Source of the DNA: Maribrevibacterium harenarium
GTDB taxonomy: Bacteria > Pseudomonadota > Gammaproteobacteria > Pseudomonadales > Marinomonadaceae
DNA: 54,054 nt
Reading direction: 5' to 3'
Assembly (NCBI RefSeq): GCF_006385675.1
Contig: NZ_VFRR01000022.1
Location: forward strand, 1-54,054
The notes beneath the pieces were generated by a model that ran no database searches, was not told the DNA's origin, and worked only from the letters and a program-made list of their open reading frames with translations. Numbering within the stretch: the first letter of the stretch is position 1; every line of letters begins with the position of its first letter. Shown here piece after piece: positions 46,080-54,054 of the stretch. The translations under genes and the position numbers were made by a program.

Positions 46080-47645
46080 ATGTCTGATGAACACATGAGC
46101 AACGACACACACGCCTACGCGATAGAGCTAAAGGGAATCTCGAAGCGCTTTGGATCCGTTCAAGCGAACAAGGATATCAATCTGCAGGTTCCAGCGGGAA
46201 CCGTGCATGGCATTATCGGAGAGAATGGGGCGGGTAAGTCCACTCTCATGAGTATTATTTACGGCTTTTACGAAGCCGACACAGGTTCCATCGAAGTGGA
46301 TGGTCAATCACTGACTATTCGCAACTCCCAAGACGCGATTCGTGCCGGCATCGGCATGGTGCATCAGCATTTTATGTTGGTGGATACCTTCACGGTCTTA
46401 GAAAACATCATCTTAGGTGCTGAAGGTGGTGCCTTGTTAAAAGATGGCGTTGCTGGCGCCCGCAAAGAACTGAAGCGTCTAGAGCAAGAGTTTAACCTCG
46501 AAGTGGATGTGGATGCCGTGGTTGGGGATTTACCGGTTGGTTTACAACAGCGGGTGGAGATCCTCAAAGCACTGTATCGTGGTGCGCGTATTTTGATTCT
46601 TGATGAACCGACCGGGGTACTGACTCCCCAAGAGGCGGATCATTTATTCCGCATCCTACACGCCCTCAAAGAACAGGGTGTGACCGTTATGCTGATCACT
46701 CACAAACTGCGTGAAATTTTGGCGTCTACCGATAATGTCTCGGTAATGCGTCAAGGGCAAATGGTGGCTCATCGGGTTACCAAAGAGACCAGTAAAGAAG
46801 AGCTTGCTGAGTTGATGGTTGGTAAAAAAGTTCGCCTAAAAGTAGATAAAGATGTGCCTAAAATTGGCGAAACCGTATTAAAAGCTAGTGACTTGACCTT
46901 TGTAGACGGCCAAGGTGTAGAGCGTTTAAAACGCGTGAGCTTAGAATTGCGTGCCGGTGAAATTGTCGGCATTGCTGGGGTGTCCGGCAATGGACAAAGT
47001 GAGTTGCTAAATGTGCTATCCGGTATTACGCCAATGTCGGCGGGCGAAATTCAGTTTGCAGGGCGAACTATAACAGCGAGTGCGCCTTGTAATGCTGCTC
47101 AGATGCGTGAATTGAAAATGGCCCATGTGCCGGAAGATCGCCATAAAATGGGGTTGGTGACGGGGTTTGAGGCATATGAAGCGGCGATACTGGGGTATCA
47201 CGACCGACCTGATTACAACGGTTCCATTTTGATGAATCGCAAAGCGATGTTGGCTGAGTGCGAAGAACGTATGGCTGCTTGGGACGTTCGCCCACCTAAC
47301 CCTCACCTTAAAACGGCGAATTTCTCTGGGGGCAATCAGCAGAAAATCGTTATTGCCCGAGAAGTTGAGCAAAACCCAGACGTGCTTTTGATTGGTCAGC
47401 CGACCCGAGGGGTGGATATCGGCGCGATTGAAAATATTCACGAACAAATCGTAAAACTTAGAGATGCTGGTAAAGCGATTCTATTGGTATCGGTGGAGTT
47501 AGATGAAATCATGGCCCTGAGTGACCGGATTATGGTGATGTTTGATGGCGCGGTCGTCGGGGAAGTCAGTGGCGCCGAAGCCAATGAGCAAACCTTAGGT
47601 CTCATGATGGCAAATGCCTGGAATGAAGAGGGGGCGGCAGTATGA
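46080..47645 (+). CDS. BMP-type ABC transporter, double ATP-binding protein
   Basis: A 521-aa protein with two ATPase domains. The first (~12-250) has Walker A GENGAGKS, the signature-region LPVGLQQRVEILKAL and Walker B ILILDEPTGVL. The second (~275-515) has a weaker Walker A GVSGNGQS and NFSGGNQQKIVIAREV, with LLIGQPTRGVD replacing the usual DEP, as in this nucleoside/sugar subfamily. It energises the two permeases that follow. The stop overlaps the next start by 4 bases. Confidence 0.95.
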   Translation: MSDEHMSNDTHAYAIELKGISKRFGSVQANKDINLQVPAGTVHGIIGENGAGKSTLMSIIYGFYEADTGSIEVDGQSLTIRNSQDAIRAGIGMVHQHFMLVDTFTVLENIILGAEGGALLKDGVAGARKELKRLEQEFNLEVDVDAVVGDLPVGLQQRVEILKALYRGARILILDEPTGVLTPQEADHLFRILHALKEQGVTVMLITHKLREILASTDNVSVMRQGQMVAHRVTKETSKEELAELMVGKKVRLKVDKDVPKIGETVLKASDLTFVDGQGVERLKRVSLELRAGEIVGIAGVSGNGQSELLNVLSGITPMSAGEIQFAGRTITASAPCNAAQMRELKMAHVPEDRHKMGLVTGFEAYEAAILGYHDRPDYNGSILMNRKAMLAECEERMAAWDVRPPNPHLKTANFSGGNQQKIVIAREVEQNPDVLLIGQPTRGVDIGAIENIHEQIVKLRDAGKAILLVSVELDEIMALSDRIMVMFDGAVVGEVSGAEANEQTLGLMMANAWNEEGAAV

Positions 47646-48739
47646 GTCAGGCGAAAGTCCCGGTTTGGGTCAATGTAGGGCTGATCCCGCTGATTAATAT
47701 CCTATTGGCATTCGTGGTTTCGGCGTTAGTCATTCTAGCTATCGGAGAGAACCCGATTGAAGCAGCAGGCTACTTAGTTTACGGCGCGTTCGGGTACGAT
47801 GAAGGTATTGGATATACCTTGTATTACGCTACCAACCTGATTTTTACTGGTCTTGCGGTGTCTGTGGCATTCAAAGCCGGCCTGTTTAATATCGGTGGGG
47901 AGGGGCAAGCCTATATTGGTGGACTCGGTGTGGGACTGCTGTGTTTATGGCTCGATGCTTCTATGCCATTTTGGGTGATTGCCCCCCTCGCGATTCTGGG
48001 AGCTTTTATTTTTGGTGCGGCCTGGGCCTATATCCCAGCCTATTTGCAGGCGAAGCGTGGTAGCCACATTGTTATTACTACCATCATGTTTAACTTCATC
48101 GCCTCGTCTTTGATGGTGTATTTGATGGTGAATTGGCTCAAAGAGGAAGGACGCATGTCCCCAGCGAGCCGAATTTTTGAAGAAAACGCCTGGATGCCCT
48201 ATCTCTATGAGCTCTTCGAGCCTTTTGGCATTGATATTGGCGACTCTCCTTTAAACCTCACCTTTCTATTAGCGTTAGTCTGCTGTGTACTGGTATGGGG
48301 GCTGATTTGGCATACCCGTTGGGGCTATCAGCTACGTACCGTGGGCACCAATGCGACAGCAGCAGAATACGCAGGTATCGACAATAGTAAGGTAACTATT
48401 TGGGTAATGCTGATCTCTGGTGGTTTAGCTGGCTTTGTTGGCGTGAACGAAATCATGGGAGTGAACCATCACTTGTTGCTTAATTTCACCGCAGGTTACG
48501 GTTTTGCCGGAATTGCAGTGGCGCTGATGGGGCGCAATCACCCGATTGGTATCGTTTTAGCTGCCATATTGTTTGGGGCTTTATACCAAGGTGGTGCCGA
48601 GCTGGCGTTTGAGATGCCTTCTATCACCCCTGAAATTGTGGTGGTGATCCAAGGTTTGGTGATCCTGTTCTCTGGGGCGTTGGAAAATATGCTTAAAGGC
48701 AAGATCGAAGCACTATTTACTCGTCCAGTCACGGCATAG
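47642..48739 (+). CDS. BMP-type ABC transporter permease 1
   Basis: A 365-aa inner-membrane protein of the BPD_transp_2 family with about nine hydrophobic helices. GLFNIGGEGQAYIGG and GGLAGFVGVNEIMGVNHH are characteristic. It forms the channel with the next permease and overlaps the ATPase gene by 4 bases. Confidence 0.94.
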   Translation: MSQAKVPVWVNVGLIPLINILLAFVVSALVILAIGENPIEAAGYLVYGAFGYDEGIGYTLYYATNLIFTGLAVSVAFKAGLFNIGGEGQAYIGGLGVGLLCLWLDASMPFWVIAPLAILGAFIFGAAWAYIPAYLQAKRGSHIVITTIMFNFIASSLMVYLMVNWLKEEGRMSPASRIFEENAWMPYLYELFEPFGIDIGDSPLNLTFLLALVCCVLVWGLIWHTRWGYQLRTVGTNATAAEYAGIDNSKVTIWVMLISGGLAGFVGVNEIMGVNHHLLLNFTAGYGFAGIAVALMGRNHPIGIVLAAILFGALYQGGAELAFEMPSITPEIVVVIQGLVILFSGALENMLKGKIEALFTRPVTA

Positions 48740-48749
48740 GAGCAGACCA

Positions 48750-49718
48750 ATGTTTGAAACCATTATTTTGATTCTTGATGCCACCTTGCGGGTATCAACG
48801 CCGTTGATTTTAGCGGCATTGGCCGGACTGTTCTCCGAGCGCTCTGGTATCGTCGATATCGGTTTAGAGGGCAAAATGCTAGCGGGGGCCTTTGCCGCTG
48901 CTGCTGCTGCGGCCGTATTTGGTTCCGCTTGGATTGGGCTGATGTTCGCGATTCTCGCGTCGGTAGCTTTGGCGCTGGTGCATGGCTTTGCCTGTATTAC
49001 CCACCGGGGCGATCATATTGTGTCTGGGGTGGCGATTAATACCATTGTGGCAGGCTTGACAGTGACATTAGGTCTGGATTGGTTTGACCTTGGGGGTCAG
49101 ACCCCCGCATTATCCGGTGACGGTCGCTTCACCTCGATTACGCTGCCGTTTGCCGATGCTCTAGCGGATGTTCCGGTGATGGGTTTGATTTACAGCGAGC
49201 TTATCAGTGGTCATAACATCTTGGTATATCTCGCTTTCGCATTTGTTCCTGCCACTTATTGGGTCGTGTACAAAACTCGCTTTGGTTTGCGTTTGCGTGC
49301 CGTCGGGGAAAATCCCCATGCGGTAGATACGGCAGGTATCTCGGTAGCCTTTGTGCGTTATCGTGCCGTTATTATCTGTGGCATTTTATGTGGCCTTGCG
49401 GGGGCTTATTTATCGACTGCCCACAATGCAGGGTTCTTGAAAGATATGAGTGCGGGTAAAGGTTACATGGCGTTGGCGGCTCTAATCTTTGGTAAGTGGC
49501 GCCCGGTTCCAGTGTTGCTGGCTTGTCTGTTGTTTGGTTTCCTCGATGCGGTTGCTGTGCGTATGCAAGGGGTGGCTTTGCCGGGGATCGGAGAAATTCC
49601 AGTACAGGCGATTGAGGTGTTACCTTATGTGCTGACGGTACTGCTATTAGCTGGTTTTATCGGTAAGGCGGTTGGCCCGAAAGCCATTGGTAAGCCTTAC
49701 GTAAAAGAGCGCGCCTGA
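48750..49718 (+). CDS. BMP-type ABC transporter permease 2
   Basis: A 322-aa BPD_transp_2 permease: SGIVDIGLEGKMLAGAFAAAAAA, RFGLRLRAVGENPHAVDTAGI and GKGYMALAALIFGKWRPVP match the second permease of nucleoside BMP systems. It starts 10 bases after permease 1 and ends the operon. No catabolic gene follows that would name the substrate. Confidence 0.94.
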   Translation: MFETIILILDATLRVSTPLILAALAGLFSERSGIVDIGLEGKMLAGAFAAAAAAAVFGSAWIGLMFAILASVALALVHGFACITHRGDHIVSGVAINTIVAGLTVTLGLDWFDLGGQTPALSGDGRFTSITLPFADALADVPVMGLIYSELISGHNILVYLAFAFVPATYWVVYKTRFGLRLRAVGENPHAVDTAGISVAFVRYRAVIICGILCGLAGAYLSTAHNAGFLKDMSAGKGYMALAALIFGKWRPVPVLLACLLFGFLDAVAVRMQGVALPGIGEIPVQAIEVLPYVLTVLLLAGFIGKAVGPKAIGKPYVKERA

Positions 49719-49747
49719 TCAGGAAAAGTGAGTTCGATCTTTTATTG

Positions 49748-49784
49748 AGAAAGGGGAATTAGTGTACAATTCCCCTTTCTTTTT
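49748..49784 (+). terminator. Terminator of the BMP transporter operon
   Basis: AGAAAGGGGAATT/AATTCCCCTTTCT, a 13-bp perfect stem with a 7-base loop and TTTT, about 30 bases after the last permease stop. Confidence 0.92.
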
Positions 49785-49836
49785 GTGGGGCTGAGCTTTT
49801 TGCTGAGCTCTAGTCATGGAACCAAGGAGTTTTAGG

Positions 49837-50481
49837 ATGACAAAGTATTTTATCCTCCCCGCTGTTGCAGCGTCAGTTACCTGCGCTTGGGCCGCATCAC
49901 CCATCGATGAAGCCGCTAATGCAGTGAGCACTCTAGCACAGCCTAATTATTCTGCTATGGCTGCAGTAGATGTGGGCTCCCGTAACCATGTGGATGTTAT
50001 GGTAAGAGCTGCTAATTTGACCCAAAAAGCGGGTAGTGATTTTGTTGGTTACTATGGCGAATACACGGCTTACGATGACACTACTATCGTAGGTGGCGGT
50101 GTGAAGCTATTTAACTATGTGTCCCAAGGATTTGGTGGGCAAGCAATCGGCACATTTGGCTCATTTGGTTTGTCATTAACTTCCAGTGATAAGTTTGACT
50201 ATGATCGTTTTGGCGGTGAGTTGTCGTTTGGTGTGATGGTGCCCATTTCTGGGGAGCAACTGCATATCGACGCTGGGATCATTTTGCGCCCCATTTTTCT
50301 TTCCAGTGAAGCCGATACCGATGCCACTGCTGAATATGGTTACAGTCTGGGGGTAAGCTATCGTCTTACGCAAAATGTTGCCACTTATGGGCAATATACC
50401 AGTGAAGGTATTTGGGATGACAGCTTTGATGCGGAAAACCTAGATAACGGTGTATCAGTTGGTGTACGTTTAACCTTCTAG
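49837..50481 (+). CDS. YfaZ-like outer-membrane protein
   Basis: A 214-aa protein with a signal peptide (cleavage near TCAWA), beta-strand-rich alternating sequence and a terminal phenylalanine (VSVGVRLTF), the outer-membrane barrel signature. VGGGVKLFNYVSQGFGGQAIG and the overall length suit the YfaZ family. ATG 49837 has AAGGAG upstream. It is followed 16 bases later by a small lipoprotein gene. Confidence 0.8.
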   Translation: MTKYFILPAVAASVTCAWAASPIDEAANAVSTLAQPNYSAMAAVDVGSRNHVDVMVRAANLTQKAGSDFVGYYGEYTAYDDTTIVGGGVKLFNYVSQGFGGQAIGTFGSFGLSLTSSDKFDYDRFGGELSFGVMVPISGEQLHIDAGIILRPIFLSSEADTDATAEYGYSLGVSYRLTQNVATYGQYTSEGIWDDSFDAENLDNGVSVGVRLTF

Positions 50482-50497
50482 TAAATGGAGAAACCTT

Positions 50498-50692
50498 ATG
50501 AAAGCAATGGTTTTGATTGGCTTGTCTCTCGTTCTTGCGGCTTGTGCTAGCGGCCCTAGCGAGGAAGATATTGCCCGTATGAAAGCGGAACAGGCCCAAG
50601 CGGCTGAAGTGCAGCGTCAAAGAGAGCTAGATGCCCAGTTTGAAAATATTCAACAGCAGGCAAAGCAAGCGTCTCAGAAAGTATCTAATTAG
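50498..50692 (+). CDS. Small alanine/glutamine-rich lipoprotein
   Basis: A 64-aa protein with a lipoprotein signal and lipobox LAAC (Cys16), then a charged helical tail that is likely coiled. No specific family is recognised. It is 16 bases after the YfaZ-like gene, so it is likely co-transcribed and exported to the same envelope layer. Confidence 0.8.
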   Translation: MKAMVLIGLSLVLAACASGPSEEDIARMKAEQAQAAEVQRQRELDAQFENIQQQAKQASQKVSN

Positions 50693-50700
50693 TGTAATTG

Positions 50701-50750
50701 ATACAGCTAGCCTAGCTTGTACGAGTGAAAGCTAGGCTAGCTGTATTTTA
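50701..50750. terminator. Bidirectional terminator overlapping the transglycosylase stop codon
   Basis: A 17-bp perfect stem (50701-50717 with 50730-50746) followed by TTTTA on the plus strand. On the minus strand its arm contains the last codons and stop of the transglycosylase gene. Confidence 0.88.
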
Positions 50751-51897
50751 GATAGGACTTATTCACTTTACGCAAATAGTTTTGCGTCTCTTCATAGGGA
50801 AGGTTGGCAAGTAAGCGGTTGTAGACCTGATCCGATGGCATACGGTTGATCACCGAAGCGGCTTGTGCTGGGCTGGTGGAACCAGTGAAAGCGCGCGCCA
50901 CATTGCCTGCGCCTGTATTGTAAGCACTAATGACGCAATAGCGTTGGGAAACCGGATCATCGATCTGGCGTAAATAGCGATATTGCAAAATATTCAAATA
51001 TGCACAGCCATGACGAATATTTTCTTCTGGATTGTACAAATTTGCTGCCGAGAGAAGGCGCTCTTCTCCATAGAGTTTCTTGGTGGTATCTCGGCCAGCA
51101 GAGGTCGGCACGATTTGCATTAACCCAAAGGCAGGAATATGGGACTTCGCCATCGGGTTAAAGGCGCTTTCGTTTTCCATAATGGCCAGAGCCAACGCCG
51201 GCTCGATCTGTTCTTCGCGGGCGTATTTCATCACATAGGGTAAAAACTCTTTGCCGCGCTTAGGTGGGTTATCCACTTCAAACTCTACGACGGCAATCGT
51301 CTGGCCATTCGCCGCGGTCTGGGTCTGAACCGAGGTGCTCCTAACTTTTTGTGTCAGAGTTTGTATTACTGCATCCTGATCGTTAGGGGTTTCTGGTGCG
51401 AGCAATGCCCCCGCCGCTAAGTTCCGGCTGGAGCGAGAGCGTGGTGTTGAGTTATCTCCAGGAATCGCGGCAACAGGATCCCGTTGGGTGAAATCTTCAA
51501 TATCCGATGTGGAAGCAATCACTAAAGCCTGAGCTAGGCGCGCGCGCGGCGTATCGGAATTGTCGCGAACCAATGTCTCAACACGTATGCTACGTTTTTC
51601 ATAATCAATAATAGTACGAGTTTGTAGATCGTCGCTGTAGTCGACTAGGGTCGTTTTATCGCCGATTTGCTCATCGCCCCAAAGACCGCGTACTTCCTGT
51701 TGTCGCTTGGCGAAAGCATCCCGTACAGTATTGGCGTAATTCGCGAAACGTTCCCTCTCTTGCTGTACATGGGTATTGAACTGGTCGTCAACTTGCTGAC
51801 GATAGGCATCAAAATCTGCCAATGCGTCAGCTTTTATCCATGTCGGTAAGGCAAGAGAGGCTGCCCCAGTATAGAGAAAGCCTCGTCTTGTAAGCAC
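50737..51897 (-). CDS. mltC: MltC-like membrane-associated lytic murein transglycosylase
   Basis: A 386-aa protein. The N-terminus has a twin-arginine-like signal (TRRGFLYTGAASLALP), not the lipobox of E. coli MltC. A DUF3393-type region follows (~50-200), then an SLT domain with catalytic Glu in AIMENESAFNP, AFGLMQIVPTSAGRD, and AYNTGAGNVARAF. It cleaves peptidoglycan glycan strands. It is last in a three-gene run with an LPP20-like lipoprotein and a beta-barrel protein (9- and 12-base gaps). Confidence 0.88.
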   Translation of the reverse strand: MLTRRGFLYTGAASLALPTWIKADALADFDAYRQQVDDQFNTHVQQERERFANYANTVRDAFAKRQQEVRGLWGDEQIGDKTTLVDYSDDLQTRTIIDYEKRSIRVETLVRDNSDTPRARLAQALVIASTSDIEDFTQRDPVAAIPGDNSTPRSRSSRNLAAGALLAPETPNDQDAVIQTLTQKVRSTSVQTQTAANGQTIAVVEFEVDNPPKRGKEFLPYVMKYAREEQIEPALALAIMENESAFNPMAKSHIPAFGLMQIVPTSAGRDTTKKLYGEERLLSAANLYNPEENIRHGCAYLNILQYRYLRQIDDPVSQRYCVISAYNTGAGNVARAFTGSTSPAQAASVINRMPSDQVYNRLLANLPYEETQNYLRKVNKSYLKYS

Positions 51898-51906
51898 AAT
51901 AATCCC

Positions 51907-52497
51907 TTAGTTTTTCAGCAGTTCGTCAGTGATGTTTTTAAGTAGCATTTGCTTCTTTGCTTCATCATGCTCGGCGATCATGTCTACAGCGTCTGACTTG
52001 GAAAGGTTTTGTTCAAGCTGCTGTTTGAAGTCTTCCGTCTTGATACCAACCAAAACGTGGTAAACATCACGTTCATCGATAAACATATCGATCATGTGGC
52101 TATTATTCAGTACAGCTACAGACATTTGATTGGACACAATTTCTTCATTTCGGCCATAGCGCTGGTCCGTGCCAACTGCTGTGTTGCGTTTAAAAGTATC
52201 AATGGCGCGCTCTACTTTGGTGGCAATATCTGCCGCCATACGATCACGGGCGTTGGCTAGGGCGATATCTTTTTGGAAAGCGCGGTCATTGCCAGGGTTA
52301 GGCTGAGCCTCACCATCGGCAGCAACGGCATAGCCCGCTGGATAATTGCCACATTTCCACTCAGGAGCCCATTCCATGCGTAGTTGCTGACCACAAGTGG
52401 GTTTAGTTGGCGCTGCTGGAGCAGTCACTTCAGGGGTGCTACTACAAGCGGCTAATGTAACAGCAGAAGCTAGGATTAATGTTTGTGCGAATTTCAT
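51907..52497 (-). CDS. LPP20-family lipoprotein
   Basis: A 196-aa lipoprotein: signal peptide and lipobox LAAC at Cys18, a proline/alanine linker, then an LPP20-like domain (AFQKDIALANARDRMAADIATKVERAID) as also found in FlgP-type proteins. The function in this family is not settled. It is 9 bases upstream of the MltC-like gene and 12 bases after the barrel gene. Confidence 0.82.
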   Translation of the reverse strand: MKFAQTLILASAVTLAACSSTPEVTAPAAPTKPTCGQQLRMEWAPEWKCGNYPAGYAVAADGEAQPNPGNDRAFQKDIALANARDRMAADIATKVERAIDTFKRNTAVGTDQRYGRNEEIVSNQMSVAVLNNSHMIDMFIDERDVYHVLVGIKTEDFKQQLEQNLSKSDAVDMIAEHDEAKKQMLLKNITDELLKN

Positions 52498-52509
52498 AAT
52501 TTGCTTTCC

Positions 52510-53952
52510 TTAGTAATGTTTACCTTGACGGGCTTCGACAGAGGCAGGGTATTTATAGGATTCAGTGATATCTGCTCCTAAGAAATTGAAGCTTAGGGCT
52601 GCTGAGCCAATTTCTGGATAGTATCTCAAAGATAATCCAAATGTCTCACCGAAAAAAATTCGACCCTCTGCGAACACGGAGCTCAAATCAGCCTCGTACG
52701 GGTATTGAACAGTGTCGTCAGACTCTACTGTCATTGCGCTATAACCCGCGATTAGGGACGCAACTCTATTATCTGACCAGTAATCATAAATACCAGCGTA
52801 TACTCCCCCACCAAATCCAGAATGAGTAAATTCCGATTCCCCTGAGTAGTATCCTGTAGATTGGGTTCCACCAATTAAATATTCAGCCTCTACACCAAAT
52901 ACGAGATTAGTAGTGTACTTTTCTAAGGCGCCAAAAAATGATAGAGAGGTCGAAGTAATATCTATATCTGTATAGCGACTCTTGTTGTTAACTGAGTTGT
53001 TATATTCCGCGGCAGTGAAATCTGTACCTAAGTTGTTGACAGTTGTGTCCGATTGGATGTTTCGACCAAAGCGGAATCCCCAGTTAAAGCCTGTACCGCC
53101 TCGAGAGTATTCCCGGTCAATTGGAGCTAAATATTCCCGTTCAATTTTGCGATCTTCGCGCAGGATAAAACTGTCTTCGACGACTTGGTATTTTTCGTCG
53201 AGAGAGTCGTCTTCCACGCGCACAGTGTAACGACCAGAAACGGCTTCCCCTTGAAACCCTTCTGGTGAACGGTCAACCAAGCGTTTGCCGTACCCATCTT
53301 CAATGGTGATTAAGGTGGATGAGCCAAGTAAGCCAGTTTTTGGCTCGATATTCATAAAGCCGTAGGTTTTCTTGGCAAACTCTTGGTTAACGAAGACATC
53401 ATAGCCTCGTTTCAGGGTAACGGTTGTCTCGTATTCAGAGTAATCGCCTTCAGGAATGATTTTGATACGGTACTTGGTGCTGTCGGCAAAGTATCGAGCG
53501 TTGAAATAGCTAGGTGACGCGAAGTTTTCTACTAGATCGTCTCCTTCGTAGATTTCCACCTCCGCACCTTCTGGTTCGGTCGCAACATAGATTTTGCCAG
53601 TGTCAGACAATAGAGTGAAATTATCTAGGAATATTTTCTCATAGGAAGAAACGAAAATAGCGTCATTGATGGCTAGACTCTCCACCAAAATGGCACCATT
53701 AACATCGGTTTTGTACATTTTGCCGGCAATCTCCAGTGGCAAACCCGCACCGATGGGTTGGTAACTGAACTTGTCAAATAAAGTGATACGAGTATAGCTA
53801 CCTTTAAATTCGTAGGCTAAATCCAAGTCTGACAAAGAACGGGAAATAATATACTTAAAGTAGTCTTCGAAAGTTTGCTCACCGTTCCTAGTTGTATGGA
53901 AAAATATTCCATATCGCCGGGCGAACAGTGTTCCCGGCTGTGAGCGCTCCAA
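52510..53952 (-). CDS. PEGA-like and beta-barrel outer-membrane protein, apparently 5'-truncated
   Basis: The frame gives up to 480 aa from a TTG at 53952. A PEGA-like segment (IYVATEPEGAEVEIYE) lies near residues 120-135, another Ig-like region follows, and the C-terminal third is barrel-like, with alternating aromatic strands (SLSFFGALEKYTTNLVFGVEAEYL). No signal peptide is present. The first ~23 residues (to about 53884) are encoded by GC-rich hairpin DNA unlike the rest of the gene, so the true start was probably lost to an insertion near 53880. The gene heads a run with the LPP20-like and MltC-like genes. Confidence 0.75.
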   Translation of the reverse strand: MERSQPGTLFARRYGIFFHTTRNGEQTFEDYFKYIISRSLSDLDLAYEFKGSYTRITLFDKFSYQPIGAGLPLEIAGKMYKTDVNGAILVESLAINDAIFVSSYEKIFLDNFTLLSDTGKIYVATEPEGAEVEIYEGDDLVENFASPSYFNARYFADSTKYRIKIIPEGDYSEYETTVTLKRGYDVFVNQEFAKKTYGFMNIEPKTGLLGSSTLITIEDGYGKRLVDRSPEGFQGEAVSGRYTVRVEDDSLDEKYQVVEDSFILREDRKIEREYLAPIDREYSRGGTGFNWGFRFGRNIQSDTTVNNLGTDFTAAEYNNSVNNKSRYTDIDITSTSLSFFGALEKYTTNLVFGVEAEYLIGGTQSTGYYSGESEFTHSGFGGGVYAGIYDYWSDNRVASLIAGYSAMTVESDDTVQYPYEADLSSVFAEGRIFFGETFGLSLRYYPEIGSAALSFNFLGADITESYKYPASVEARQGKHY

Positions 53953-54054
53953 GCTTACAGCCGGGCACTTACCCCCGAGGTATGGGACACCATCTTAGAT
54001 TCTGCGCCTTCTGATTGCGCTACAGACCTAGATTGCTTTCGCTTCGAGAGTAGC
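53890..54054 (-). mobile_element. Probable right end of an IS element (tnpB 3' end and structured RNA region)
   Basis: GC-rich DNA at the window edge holds nested hairpins: CCCGGCTGT (53933-53941) with ACAGCCGGG (53957-53965), an overlapping CGGG/CCCG pair enclosing GAACA/TGTTC, and TATGGAA/TTCCATA nearest the gene. On the minus strand one frame is open from the edge to a stop at 53955-53957 and another ends after 8 codons, so a gene tail may enter here. This layout fits the 3' end of a tnpB gene with its overlapping guide RNA. The identity is inferred, helped by the IS607 piece at the opposite edge. Confidence 0.4.

Overview
The window looks like chromosomal DNA of a marine-type gammaproteobacterium on the Pseudomonas/Oceanospirillales side. 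The evidence is gene order. yqgE-ruvX-pyrR-pyrB-pyrC' (the last a non-catalytic dihydroorotase), yggS-proC-yggT, coaD-ferredoxin, crc divergent from pyrE, slmA/argB/dut/coaBC/radC, and rpmB-rpmG-mutM are arrangements known from Pseudomonas and its relatives. The species is not identifiable from the sequence alone.

Layout. 1-1557: the start of an IS607-family transposase runs off the left edge and abuts a chemoreceptor gene that has lost its 5' part. 1716-10549: metabolic genes (DOPA-dioxygenase-like enzyme, AGCS amino-acid/Na+ symporter, glycogen phosphorylase, methylmalonate-semialdehyde dehydrogenase, a LysR regulator, a 2OG-Fe(II) oxygenase). 10983-19301: housekeeping block (yqgE, ruvX, pyrR, pyrB, pyrC', a degenerate GGDEF protein, yggS, proC, yggT, coaD, ferredoxin). 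19375-21274: K+ channel, trmL and two identical tRNA-Phe genes. 21379-23679: a fused gallate/protocatechuate-type extradiol dioxygenase with a divergent LysR regulator. 23755-34075: seven co-directional genes dominated by signalling: MASE1/CHASE hybrid kinase, free Hpt protein, a periplasmic 5'-nucleotidase-like protein without its metal-site histidines, a membrane diguanylate cyclase, a CofD/YvcK-like protein, a receiver-CheC protein and a PAS-GGDEF cyclase. 34128-43904: RimB-RimK fusion, yeaD, crc, pyrE, slmA, argB, dut, coaBC, radC, an inserted parDE-type toxin-antitoxin pair, rpmB, rpmG. 43996-49718: mutM, then a BMP-type (nucleoside-like) ABC importer. 49837-53952: envelope genes (YfaZ-like porin, small lipoprotein, MltC-like transglycosylase, LPP20-like lipoprotein, a beta-barrel protein that seems to lack its start). 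The last ~170 bases hold GC-rich nested hairpins that look foreign to the neighbouring gene and may be the opposite end of an IS element like the one at the left edge.

The best candidate for an undescribed system is the 23.7-34.1 kb signalling run. It pairs a phosphorelay (hybrid kinase plus separate Hpt, with a receiver-CheC protein as possible output) with two predicted active diguanylate cyclases, a periplasmic pseudo-nucleotidase that could be a ligand sensor, and a CofD-like protein outside any F420 context. A second striking signal is a perfect 17-bp inverted repeat that buries the ribosome-binding site and start codon of mmsA.
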